A DNA stretch of 64,000 nt from Opitutaceae bacterium (GTDB taxonomy: Bacteria > Verrucomicrobiota > Verrucomicrobiia > Opitutales > Opitutaceae): contig PLXS01000006.1 of NCBI GenBank assembly GCA_003151515.1, positions 1 through 64,000 on the forward strand. Reading direction: 5' to 3'. The notes under the pieces are model-generated. The model was not told the origin of the DNA. It ran no database searches and saw only the letters and a list, made by a program, of their open reading frames with translations. The first letter of the stretch is position 1, and every line of letters begins with the position of its first letter. The translations under genes and the position numbers were made by a program. Positions 36,251-44,060 of the stretch are shown in pieces.

Positions 36251-37645
36251 ATGGATCAGAACCCCATTCCCGTCACCGTCCTCACGGGCTTCCTCGGAGC
36301 AGGGAAGACCACCCTGCTCAACCGCATCCTCTCCGAGCGGCACGGCCGCAGGCTGGCCGTGATCGAGAACGAGTTCGGGGAGGTCGGCGTGGACAACCAG
36401 CTTGTCATCCAGAGCGACGAGGAGCTCTTCGAGATGAACAACGGGTGCATCTGCTGCTCGGTGCGCGGCGACCTGATCCGGATCCTGGGGCGCCTGCTCA
36501 AGCGCAGGGACCGGCTCGACGGGATCCTGATCGAGACGACGGGGCTAGCGAACCCGGCCCCGGTCGCGCAGACCTTCTTCACGGATGAGGAGATGCGCCG
36601 CAGCTTCCGCCTCGACGGCATCGTCACGGTGGTCGACGCCAAGCACGTCGCAGGGCACCTGGACCAAGACGACGAATCGGTTAAGCAGATAGCGTTCGCG
36701 GACGTCATCCTCCTAAACAAGACCGACCTGTCTTCGCCCGCCGAGCTCGCCGTCCTTGAGGCCCGCATCCGTTCCATCAACGCCGTCGCCTCGATCCACA
36801 GGACGCGGGACTGCGACGTCGACCTCGCGAGCGTCCTGGACATCGGCGGATTCAACCTGGGCAGGGCGACGCAGATCGACCCGAAATTCATGGAGCCGGA
36901 GTACCCCTTCGAGTGGGCCGGCGCCTACGAGCTTCCCGCGGGCTCGCACGGCCTGGTGATCGGGCACGACGGCGACCACGAGGGCCATGACCACGGCGAT
37001 GGGGACGGCGGCCACCACCACCACGGCAATGAGAACGAGCTCGACGTGGCCATCCTGCCGCTCGCCTCTGTCTCGGAAGGCCCCATCGCGGCCGCGCGCG
37101 ACGCCGCCGTCGGGGTCTTCTCCGACTGGGAGAGGCGCGTCAGGCCGGGCGAGTCCGTGGCGCCCGGCGCGACGCTCCAGAGGCTCCTCCTAGACGGGGG
37201 CCGCGGCCGGTTCACGCTCGAGGTGCCCAGGGAGGGCCACTACCTTGTTTTTGAGGGCTGCGGGGAGGACCCGCTCCACGTCGAGGTCGCGGGGGAGAAC
37301 GTCAGGCCCTCCTGGCAGTCCGACTATCACGCTGAGCACGAGCACAGCGAGGGCGTCACCTCGGTCGGCATCCAGGAGAAGGGCGACCTCGACGGGAAGC
37401 GGCTCAACGACTGGATAAGCGGCCTGCTGAGGACCAAGGGCAACGACATCTACCGAATGAAGGGCGTGCTCAGCGTCCGGGGCGCGGCCAAGCGCCTCGT
37501 CTTCCAGGGAATCCACATGCTCTTTGACGCGAAGTTCGACCGCGAATGGGGCGCGGAGGCCCGGTTGAACACGCTGGTCTTCATAGGCAGGAACCTCGAC
37601 AGGGCCGCGCTCACGGCCGCGTTCAAGTCCTGCCTGAGCGCCTAA
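36251..37645 (+). CDS. CobW/G3E (COG0523) GTPase with His-rich loop and extra insertion
   Basis: Putative metallochaperone GTPase. The 464-residue protein has Walker A GFLGAGKT (13-20), the metal-binding CICC (66-69), NKTD (156-159), a His/Asp/Gly loop at 234-259 (GHDHGD, GGHHHHGN), and the CobW C-terminal domain from about 370. An insertion of about 85 residues (264-346, with SVSEGPIAAARDAAVG and EVPREGHYLVFEG) lies between the halves, and a second His cluster AEHEH follows at 361-365. Such proteins deliver Zn, Co or other metals. The WD40 gene follows after 9 bases. The ATG at 36251 fits the family start; the frame opens 17 codons earlier. Confidence 0.92.
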   Translation: MDQNPIPVTVLTGFLGAGKTTLLNRILSERHGRRLAVIENEFGEVGVDNQLVIQSDEELFEMNNGCICCSVRGDLIRILGRLLKRRDRLDGILIETTGLANPAPVAQTFFTDEEMRRSFRLDGIVTVVDAKHVAGHLDQDDESVKQIAFADVILLNKTDLSSPAELAVLEARIRSINAVASIHRTRDCDVDLASVLDIGGFNLGRATQIDPKFMEPEYPFEWAGAYELPAGSHGLVIGHDGDHEGHDHGDGDGGHHHHGNENELDVAILPLASVSEGPIAAARDAAVGVFSDWERRVRPGESVAPGATLQRLLLDGGRGRFTLEVPREGHYLVFEGCGEDPLHVEVAGENVRPSWQSDYHAEHEHSEGVTSVGIQEKGDLDGKRLNDWISGLLRTKGNDIYRMKGVLSVRGAAKRLVFQGIHMLFDAKFDREWGAEARLNTLVFIGRNLDRAALTAAFKSCLSA

Positions 37646-37654
37646 AGGGGGCCC

Positions 37655-38665
37655 ATGCAGCTGACCAAGCACTGGGCCGGGCAGCTGGACGACTACGTCA
37701 TCGACCTGGCCTGGTCGCCCTCCGCAAGCCGGCTGGCTGCGGCGTCATCGGCCGGACCCGTGACGCTGTTCGCGGGAGAGGACGGAACGGGCCGAGTCGA
37801 CCTTCCCGGCCACGGCGACGGCTGCAACGCCGTCGCGTGGCGGCCCGGCACGGACATCCTCGCCAGCGGCGGCCAGGACGGCACGGTCAAGATCTGGGAC
37901 GGCGACGCCGGCCAGCACGTCGCAAGCGCCTCCCTTGGCGGCGCCTGGGTCGAGCACCTCGCGTGGCGGCCCGGAGCCGGGGCGCCCATCCTGGCGGCCG
38001 CGGCCGGCACGCGCTTCCTGTTCCTCAACCCGGACGCGACCGTTCGGCACGCCTTCAAGGACGCTCCCAAGACCGTATCGGCGCTCTGCTGGCACCCGCA
38101 GGGCGGATGCGCCGCGGTGGGCTACTTCGGCGGCGTCTGCCTTTGGGGCGCGGACGACGCGCTCGTCCAGAGGGAATTCCACTATGGCAACGGCATAACC
38201 ACGCTCGCGTGGTCGCCCGAGGGCCGCTGGCTCGTCTCGGGCAACCAGGACCCGAGCGTCCACCTCTGGATGCCGCAGAGCGACGTCGAGCTGCAGATGA
38301 GCGGGTACGAGACCAAGGTGCGCCACCTCTCCTTCGACCGGACGGGGCGCTGGCTGGCGACGAGCGGCAGCCAGGACGCCTGCGTCTGGGACTGCTCGGG
38401 TTCCGGGCCCGAGGGCCGCGAGCCGACCATGCTCCCGCACGGGGACCAGGTGTGCGCGGTCGCGTTCCAGCACGAGCACGGCCTGCTTGCGAGCGCCTCC
38501 CAGGACGGCGCGCTCTTCCTGTGGAGCCCCGAGCGCGCGCAGCCGCTTCGCGCCACGGTGCGCATGCCCGCGGCCGCGACCCGGCTCGCCTGGTCGCCCG
38601 ACGACCGGCTGCTGGCTGTTGGCACCGAGAAGGGCTTGGTCTACGTCCTTCGCTGCGACCCATGA
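37655..38665 (+). CDS. WD40-repeat beta-propeller protein linked to the cobW gene
   Basis: A 336-residue protein built only of WD40-like repeats and without a signal peptide. Eight repeat starts are visible, for example LAWSPSASRL, VAWRPGTDIL, LCWHPQGGCA, LAWSPEGRWL, VAFQHEHGLL and LAWSPDDRLL, several followed by SGGQDGTVKIWD-type strands. A seven- or eight-bladed propeller would act as a cytoplasmic docking platform. It is sandwiched between the GTPase gene (9-base gap) and the permease gene (4-base ATGA overlap), so the three products probably work together. From memory, COG0523-WD40 neighbours also occur in zinc-related clusters of alphaproteobacteria. Confidence 0.9.
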   Translation: MQLTKHWAGQLDDYVIDLAWSPSASRLAAASSAGPVTLFAGEDGTGRVDLPGHGDGCNAVAWRPGTDILASGGQDGTVKIWDGDAGQHVASASLGGAWVEHLAWRPGAGAPILAAAAGTRFLFLNPDATVRHAFKDAPKTVSALCWHPQGGCAAVGYFGGVCLWGADDALVQREFHYGNGITTLAWSPEGRWLVSGNQDPSVHLWMPQSDVELQMSGYETKVRHLSFDRTGRWLATSGSQDACVWDCSGSGPEGREPTMLPHGDQVCAVAFQHEHGLLASASQDGALFLWSPERAQPLRATVRMPAAATRLAWSPDDRLLAVGTEKGLVYVLRCDP

Positions 38666-39357
38666 GCCCCACCGTCATCCTCGGAATCCCGGGCCCCCTC
38701 TGGCAGTCGCTGCTGCTCACGTTCGAGCTGGCCGCCGTCACGACGGCTGTGCTGGCCGTCGTCGGGCTGCCGCTCGCGCACTGGCTCAACACGTCGCGCC
38801 GGCGCATCGCGCCGGTCGTCGAGACGCTCGTCGCGCTCCCCCTGGTCCTGCCGCCGACCGTGATCGGCTTCTACCTGCTCATCTGCTTCTCGCCCGCGCA
38901 CCCGCCCGGCAGCTGGTGGGTCGCCCTGACGGGCCATTCGCTGGCGTTCACGTTCTGGGGCCTTGTCGTCGGCTCCGTCGTCTATTCGCTTCCATTCGCC
39001 GTCCAGCCCTTCCAGGTGGCCCTCAAGGGCGTGCCCACGGAGCAGCTCGACGCCTGCGCGGCGCACGGCGCCCCGCCGTGGCGCGTCTGGACGCGCGTGC
39101 ACCTCCCTCTGGCCTCACGCGGGATAGCAGCCGGCCTGACACTGGGGTTCGCGCACACCCTCGGGGAGTTCGGCGTCGTCCTCATGATCGGCGGCTCGAT
39201 CCCGGGCGTCACCAAGGTCGCGAGCATCGCCCTGTACGACGAGGTCCAGAGCCTGAACTACCCGCAGGCGCACGCCTTCGCGGCGCTCCTGCTCGCCCTC
39301 TCCTTTGTGCTGATCCTCGCCGCCACGCTCCTGCGCAGGCGCGACGCAAGGCCCTAG
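38662..39357 (+). CDS. modB: Molybdate-type ABC transporter permease ModB
   Basis: A 231-residue inner-membrane permease with about five to six membrane segments. LVLPPTVIGFYLL, the coupling loop EQLDACAAHGAPPWRVWTRV (about 133-152) and FAHTLGEFGVVLMIGGSIPG are characteristic of ModB. It forms the channel through which molybdate or tungstate, released by ModA, enters using ATP hydrolysis by ModC. Neither modA nor modC is in the window, so this is an orphan permease. Its ATG overlaps the WD40 stop (ATGA). It converges on ftsY with a 4-base overlap. Confidence 0.88.
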   Translation: MSPTVILGIPGPLWQSLLLTFELAAVTTAVLAVVGLPLAHWLNTSRRRIAPVVETLVALPLVLPPTVIGFYLLICFSPAHPPGSWWVALTGHSLAFTFWGLVVGSVVYSLPFAVQPFQVALKGVPTEQLDACAAHGAPPWRVWTRVHLPLASRGIAAGLTLGFAHTLGEFGVVLMIGGSIPGVTKVASIALYDEVQSLNYPQAHAFAALLLALSFVLILAATLLRRRDARP

Positions 39358-40280
39358 GCCGCGCCGCCGGTCCCGAAGACGGCGGCCGCGTAGTCGGCAG
39401 CGCTGAACGGCTGCAGGTCCTCGGGCTCCTCCCCGAGGCCGACAAACATGATCGGCAGCTTGAGCTCCCGCCAGATGCCCACGATCGCGCCGCCCCGGCT
39501 CGTGCCGTCGAGCTTGGTGACGACGAGGCCGGTCAGGCCGAAGCTCTTGTGGAAGGAGCGCGCCTGTTCGATCGAGTTGCCCCCGAGCGAGCCGTCGACG
39601 ACCAACCAGGAGTGGTGCGGAGCAGTCGGGTCGATCTTCGCGACGACCCTCCTGATCTTCTGCAGCTCCTCCATCAGGTTGCCCTTGGTGTGGAGCCGGC
39701 CCGCCGTGTCGACGATGACCCAGTCCTTGCCCCTGCTGCGCGCCGCCTGCACGGCGTCGAAGGCGACCGCCGCGGGGTCGGCGCCGGGCTTGTTGGCGAC
39801 CATCTCCAGGTCGAGGCGCAAGGCCCACGACCTGAGCTGGTCGATCGCAGCCGCGCGGAAGGTGTCGCAGGCGGCCAGGAGCACGGAGCCTCCTTGCTGC
39901 TTCAGCCTGTGCGCCAGCTTCGCCGCCGTCGTGGTCTTGCCCGAGCCGTTGACGCCGACGAGGAAGATCACGGTCGGCGGCGCTGCCGCCGCGGTAACCT
40001 TCCCCTCCGACCCGGCGAGGACCCGCACCAGGACCTCGGCGCCGATCTCGGGCACGCGCCGGCCGTCGAGGCCCTTCTCCTTTCGCGCGGCCCTGCCGAC
40101 CTCCTCCAAGATCTCCTCGGTCGTCGGGCCGCCGAAGTCCGCCCCGTAGAGCGCCTCGCGCAGCGCCTCGATGGACGAGGCGTCGATGGGCCTGCCCCCG
40201 AAGAGCCCGTGGGTCTTGGACGAGATCCCCGCGAGTGTCTTCGAGAGGCCCTTGCTGAACTTCTTTAGAAACGAGAGCAC
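39354..40280 (-). CDS. ftsY: Signal recognition particle receptor FtsY
   Basis: GTPase at the membrane that receives ribosome-SRP complexes and hands nascent membrane proteins to the translocon. The 308-residue protein is mainly the NG domain: N-domain helices, P-loop GVNGSGKTTTAAKLA, DTFRAAAIDQLRSW, DTAGRLHTKGNLMEEL, TKLDGTSRGG and the closing VGLGEEPEDLQPF. The acidic A domain of E. coli is absent, leaving a short amphipathic start (MLSFLKKFSKGLSKTL) that can bind lipid. nusB lies 17 bases upstream on the same strand. Confidence 0.96.
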   Translation of the reverse strand: MLSFLKKFSKGLSKTLAGISSKTHGLFGGRPIDASSIEALREALYGADFGGPTTEEILEEVGRAARKEKGLDGRRVPEIGAEVLVRVLAGSEGKVTAAAAPPTVIFLVGVNGSGKTTTAAKLAHRLKQQGGSVLLAACDTFRAAAIDQLRSWALRLDLEMVANKPGADPAAVAFDAVQAARSRGKDWVIVDTAGRLHTKGNLMEELQKIRRVVAKIDPTAPHHSWLVVDGSLGGNSIEQARSFHKSFGLTGLVVTKLDGTSRGGAIVGIWRELKLPIMFVGLGEEPEDLQPFSAADYAAAVFGTGGAA

Positions 40281-40297
40281 GGTCCGCCGGTCCGGGG

Positions 40298-40744
40298 CTA
40301 CTCCGAGGCCCTGCGGGCGTCGCGCCCCAGCTGGCCCTTGAGGTGGTCGAGGATCCCGTTGATGAACCTCTTGGAGTCCGAGTTGGAGAACTGCTTGGAG
40401 ATGTCTATCGCCTCGTTGATGGACACGACCGGCGGGATGTCACGGCGGTGGAGCATCTCGAACATCGCGATGCGCAGGATGGCCAGGTCGATCTTCGCGA
40501 TGCGCCCGAAGTCCCAGTTCTGGGTGAGCACCCGGATCTGGGCGTCGATCTCCTCCCTGTTCGCGACCACTCCCTGGATCATCTCCTCGCCGAAGGCGTA
40601 GTGCTCCCTGGGATGCTCCTGGCCCTCGAAGAACACCTTCAGGTCGTCGGCGAGCACCTCGGGAGGGTTGATGCTCCAGGCGTACAGGTACTGGAGCGCC
40701 GCGACCCTTCCGTCGTGGCGCTGAACGTACTGCGCCTTGCTCAT
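40298..40744 (-). CDS. nusB: Transcription antitermination protein NusB
   Basis: Small all-helical RNA-binding factor that joins NusE in antitermination on rRNA operons. The 148-residue protein starts with RHDGRVAALQYLYAWSI, has WDFGRIAKIDLAILRIAMFEML in the middle and SINEAIDISKQFSNSDSKRF then INGILDHL near the end, all NusB landmarks. It is followed by ftsY on the same strand; the often-associated ribH gene is absent. The 230 bases upstream contain no credible gene. Confidence 0.95.
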   Translation of the reverse strand: MSKAQYVQRHDGRVAALQYLYAWSINPPEVLADDLKVFFEGQEHPREHYAFGEEMIQGVVANREEIDAQIRVLTQNWDFGRIAKIDLAILRIAMFEMLHRRDIPPVVSINEAIDISKQFSNSDSKRFINGILDHLKGQLGRDARRASE

Positions 40745-40974
40745 GGGGACGAGCCCCCTCCTGCCGCGGCGCGCGCCGTTGAAATTCCACTCATGGAACG
40801 TCGAAGAGACAACCGGCCGCGGCCAGTGCGCAACACGATTCGCGCAATGGCCCCGCCCCGGCCGCTGACGGGGAGGTTGGCGTGTCCCGCTGAGGGGCTG
40901 CGCAATCTGGGCATCCGGTCAACCTCGCGTCGCCCGGCGCCGCTGTCAACGCGGGCCGCCCGGCTCCCTGCGCG

Positions 40975-41385
40975 TCACTGGCTGAAATCGATCACGAAGG
41001 ACTCCGACGCGTCCGGCTTGCCCGTGAAGAGCAGGGTGATGTGCAGGATGAAGGTGTGCGGCGGCTTGACCGCGTACGAGGAGGCAAGGACCGCCGGATT
41101 GCCCGTCGCCACAAGTTCCGTGCGCTCGGGGTTGGGCTGGTAGTGAACCGGCCACCAAAGCACCGCCGAGCTCGCGTCGGCCGCCACCGGCTTCTTCTTC
41201 GCATCGTAAAAGGTCATCTTGAAGGTGTTGTCGTCTAGTTCGATGCCTATCCACCCCTGCCCCCGCTGGATCGCGACCCCGGAGACGGTGCCCTCCTGCT
41301 CGTCCGGGCTCGGCGCCGGTTTGTCGGCGCCGCGCAGTGTCGCCAACGCCAGCCCCGCAAGCGCGAGGAGCACGATGCGTTTCAT
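40975..41385 (-). CDS. Small secreted protein of unknown function
   Basis: A 136-residue protein with a signal peptide (MKRIVLLALAGLALATLRGA). The mature part is predicted to be beta-rich: GWIGIELDDNTFKMTFYD, AVLWWPVHYQPNP, and HTFILHITLLFTGKPD. It has no Cys and no catalytic motif that I recognise. It lies 9 bases downstream of rarA on the same strand, though a link to DNA repair is unlikely for an exported protein. Secreted hypothetical protein, probably real. Confidence 0.78.
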   Translation of the reverse strand: MKRIVLLALAGLALATLRGADKPAPSPDEQEGTVSGVAIQRGQGWIGIELDDNTFKMTFYDAKKKPVAADASSAVLWWPVHYQPNPERTELVATGNPAVLASSYAVKPPHTFILHITLLFTGKPDASESFVIDFSQ

Positions 41386-41394
41386 GCAAGAACG

Positions 41395-42774
41395 CTAGCC
41401 GCGGGCCTGCCCCGCCGCAAGCTGCTTTCCCGAACGCCTTGATAGCGAATCCCTTAGTGCGCGCCAGCGCTCCAGCCGCTCCGCGACGGCGGCCTCGGCC
41501 CCGGCCTTCTTCGGCGAGTAGAGGCGCAGCGGGTGCTTCAGGTAGTCCTGCCCCGAGATGGCCTCCGGGAACTCGTGGGAGTAGGCGTAGCCCTTGCCCT
41601 GCCCCATCCTCTTGCTCGCCTGCCCTCCCTTGTCGCGCAGGTGCTCGGGCACGGACTGCACGGGCTCCTCGGCCAGCATCCGCTTGGCCTCGCCCAGGGC
41701 CAGGGTCGCCGAGTTGCTCTTGGGGGCGGTCGCGATGTAGAGCGTCGCGTGCGCGAGGGTGAGCTCGGCCTCCGGCAGCCCGACGAAGTCCACCGCATGG
41801 TGCGCCGCCACCGCCAGCGCAAGGGCGTTCGGGTCGGCCAGGCCTATGTCCTCGCTCGCCAGGATGACGAGCCTGCGGGCGACGAACCTCGGGTCCTCGC
41901 CCCCGGCAAGCATCTTCGCAAGCCAGTACATGGCCGCGTCGGGGTCGCAACCCCGGCAACTCTTGATGAACGCCGAGATGGTGTCGTAGTGCTCGTCCTC
42001 GTCCGCGTCGTACCTTATCCGGCGTTCGCGGGCGAACACCTCGATGTCGCCCTCGCCTATCTCCGCGGGGCCCCCCTTGCCGAGCGCGATCACCTCGAGG
42101 GCGTTCAGGGCGCGCCTCAAATCGCCGTCGCACAGGACCGCGAGGTCGCTCAGCACCTTCGGCGCCGCCGTGACCCCGAGCGGGCCGAGGCCCCGCTCGA
42201 CGTCGCGCAGGGCGAGGTCCAGGACGCCCGTGACGGCCTGCGTGGAGAGCGGCTCGAGCCGGAAGAGGTGGCTGCGCGACAGAAGCGGCGGGTTGACGTA
42301 AAAGCCGGGGTTGTGGGTCGTCGCCCCTATCAGGCGAACGACGCCCTGCTCGACGTCGGGGAGCAGCAGGTCCTGCTGAGTCTTGTTGAAGCGGTGCAAT
42401 TCGTCGATGAAGAGGATGGTGCGCGAGCCGGGCATCCGGCGGGCCGCGCCGAGCACGTCGCGCAGCTCCGCCACGTTCGACATGACCGCGTTCACGCGCA
42501 CGAAGCGGCTCGATGTCTCCCTCGCGATGGCCTCGGCGATGCTGGTCTTGCCGCTTCCCGGGGGCCCGTAGAAGAGAAGCGAGCCGAAGCGGTTCTGCGC
42601 GACCAGGCGCGCGAGCAGGCTTCCCGGGCCGAGGATGTGCTCCTGGCCGACCACCTCGGAGAGCCTGCGGGGCCTCATGCGCAGCGCGAGCGGCTGGCCG
42701 GCGTCGGGCGCCGCCGCCTGCGACGGCGGCGCGTCGGGCTCCCTGAACAGCTCACTCTGGTCGTTCTCGCTCAT
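41395..42774 (-). CDS. rarA: Replication-associated recombination ATPase RarA (MgsA)
   Basis: AAA+ ATPase of the clamp-loader group that acts at stalled replication forks. The 459-residue protein has Walker A YGPPGSGKTS (68-77), Walker B ILFIDELHRFNKTQQD, sensor IGATTHNPGFYVNPPLLSR, and the C-terminal RarA tetramer region (SCRGCDPDAAMYWLAKML, then KGYAYSHEFPEAISGQDYL). Length fits the family. ATG 42774 is preferred over a frame start 11 codons earlier. A divergent small coiled-coil gene starts 94 bases away. Confidence 0.94.
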   Translation of the reverse strand: MSENDQSELFREPDAPPSQAAAPDAGQPLALRMRPRRLSEVVGQEHILGPGSLLARLVAQNRFGSLLFYGPPGSGKTSIAEAIARETSSRFVRVNAVMSNVAELRDVLGAARRMPGSRTILFIDELHRFNKTQQDLLLPDVEQGVVRLIGATTHNPGFYVNPPLLSRSHLFRLEPLSTQAVTGVLDLALRDVERGLGPLGVTAAPKVLSDLAVLCDGDLRRALNALEVIALGKGGPAEIGEGDIEVFARERRIRYDADEDEHYDTISAFIKSCRGCDPDAAMYWLAKMLAGGEDPRFVARRLVILASEDIGLADPNALALAVAAHHAVDFVGLPEAELTLAHATLYIATAPKSNSATLALGEAKRMLAEEPVQSVPEHLRDKGGQASKRMGQGKGYAYSHEFPEAISGQDYLKHPLRLYSPKKAGAEAAVAERLERWRALRDSLSRRSGKQLAAGQARG

Positions 42775-42868
42775 CTTGCGCGCCACCAATCTCCGCCCAA
42801 TCCGCACCGATGAGAAGCCATTTTCGGCGTGCCAATGCCCCCCGCATGCGCAACTGTGGCACCCTTAC

Positions 42869-43153
42869 ATGAAGAGCGCATACGAACTGGCCATGGAGCG
42901 GCTGTCCAAATCGGACCCGGGGTCCGGCAGGGCCGTGACCCCCGAGCAGCGCGCCAGACTGGCCGAGATCGACCGCGTCTATCAGGGGAGGATCGCCGAG
43001 CGCGAGATCTTCCTCAAGCAGCAGCTCGAGAAGGCGCTGTCCGGGCAGGACGCCGACGAGGTCGAGAAGGTGCGCAGGCAGATCTCCTCGGAGAAGGCGC
43101 GCCTCCAGGAGGAGCGGGAGGCCGAGAAGGACCGCGTCCGGGCGGGCGCCTGA
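42869..43153 (+). CDS. Small coiled-coil protein, hypothetical
   Basis: A 94-residue, highly charged helical protein starting MKSAYELAMERLSKSDPGSG. From about residue 28 to the end it is a continuous heptad-like helix (ARLAEIDRVYQGRIAEREI, then EKALSGQDADEVEKVRRQI). No cysteine or catalytic motif. Similar short proteins occur in verrucomicrobial genomes, from memory, without known function. It is divergent from rarA and converges on the nuclease/phosphatase gene 10 bases away. Confidence 0.72.
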   Translation: MKSAYELAMERLSKSDPGSGRAVTPEQRARLAEIDRVYQGRIAEREIFLKQQLEKALSGQDADEVEKVRRQISSEKARLQEEREAEKDRVRAGA

Positions 43154-43163
43154 ATGCCCCCGT

Positions 43164-43931
43164 TCAGCCCGTCGCCTCGAAGTCGGCCGTGACGGGCAGG
43201 TGGTCCGAGGCCATCGAGTTCACCACGGAGTGGCCCATGCACCTGAGCCAGGAATTGTAGAAGATGTGGTCGAGCACGAAGGGCCTGCGGTGCCATGTCG
43301 GGACCTTGTACTGCACGGTCGCGTAGCCGAACTCGGCAAACTGCTCCACGAGGGAGCCGTGCTGGCTCACGTTGAAGTCGCCCCCGAGGATCGTCGGGAT
43401 GTCCGAGGAGGCCAGCCGGTCGGCGACCAGGTCGCGCTGCCAGGGGAACATCGTGCTGCTCGAGCCGAGCATGAAGAACGCCAGGAGGTGCACGTTGTAG
43501 AACTGGATCTCGCGGCCGTCGATCACGGTCTTGGCCCCGATCATGAGCCGGTCCGTGGGCGTCATCTTCTTGCCCCCGAACTCGAACTCAATCGCCGGGG
43601 ACGGGACGTCGATGCGCGACTTCTCCAGAAGCGGCGTCTTGGAGAAGATCGAGAGGCCTATGCCGAACGGCAGTTCGCGCGGGTCGGCCTTCGGGTACGA
43701 AAACCAGCTGTCGTACTCGCTCATCACCTCCTTGAGCCTCGTGTAGTTCGGCGGCGGGTCCAGCTGGACGCCGCCATCCAGGGCGTGCTCGACCTCCTGA
43801 AGGAGCACCACGTCCGGGTTGTGCCGCCTTATCTCGGCGATGGTCGCGTCGAGATCGATGGGCGCCGCATCGGGTTTGGTGTCGCTCCAACCCATCCCGA
43901 ACTGCATGTTGAACTGAAGAACTCTGAACAT
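43164..43931 (-). CDS. Endonuclease/exonuclease/phosphatase family hydrolase
   Basis: A 255-residue EEP-fold metal-dependent phosphoesterase. Metal and catalytic residues are in FNMQFGM (Asn near the start), LLQEVEHAL (Glu46), LGGDFNVSQHG (Asp and Asn) and MASDHLPVTADF (Asp, His) at the end. There is no signal peptide. The fold covers nucleases, inositol phosphatases and others; the substrate cannot be told. Start is set at the ATG giving MFRVLQFNMQ; the upstream extension is not family-like. Confidence 0.87.
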   Translation of the reverse strand: MFRVLQFNMQFGMGWSDTKPDAAPIDLDATIAEIRRHNPDVVLLQEVEHALDGGVQLDPPPNYTRLKEVMSEYDSWFSYPKADPRELPFGIGLSIFSKTPLLEKSRIDVPSPAIEFEFGGKKMTPTDRLMIGAKTVIDGREIQFYNVHLLAFFMLGSSSTMFPWQRDLVADRLASSDIPTILGGDFNVSQHGSLVEQFAEFGYATVQYKVPTWHRRPFVLDHIFYNSWLRCMGHSVVNSMASDHLPVTADFEATG

Positions 43932-44060
43932 TCTAGAGGCCTTCCTGTGCGCAGCGCGACTATTGGGACGCCGAACTGAGGGAAGGATAGTTACATTGCT
44001 GTCTTCGCCAGCCGATTGCAGCAACACCTAAGTAGCTTGGATCGGCCATGACTTCCGGGG

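Noticed and set aside
40745..40974. Spacer between nusB and the secreted protein gene searched for ribH or a structural RNA
   Set aside because: No frame with ribH features and no recognisable SRP, 6S or RNase P RNA elements.
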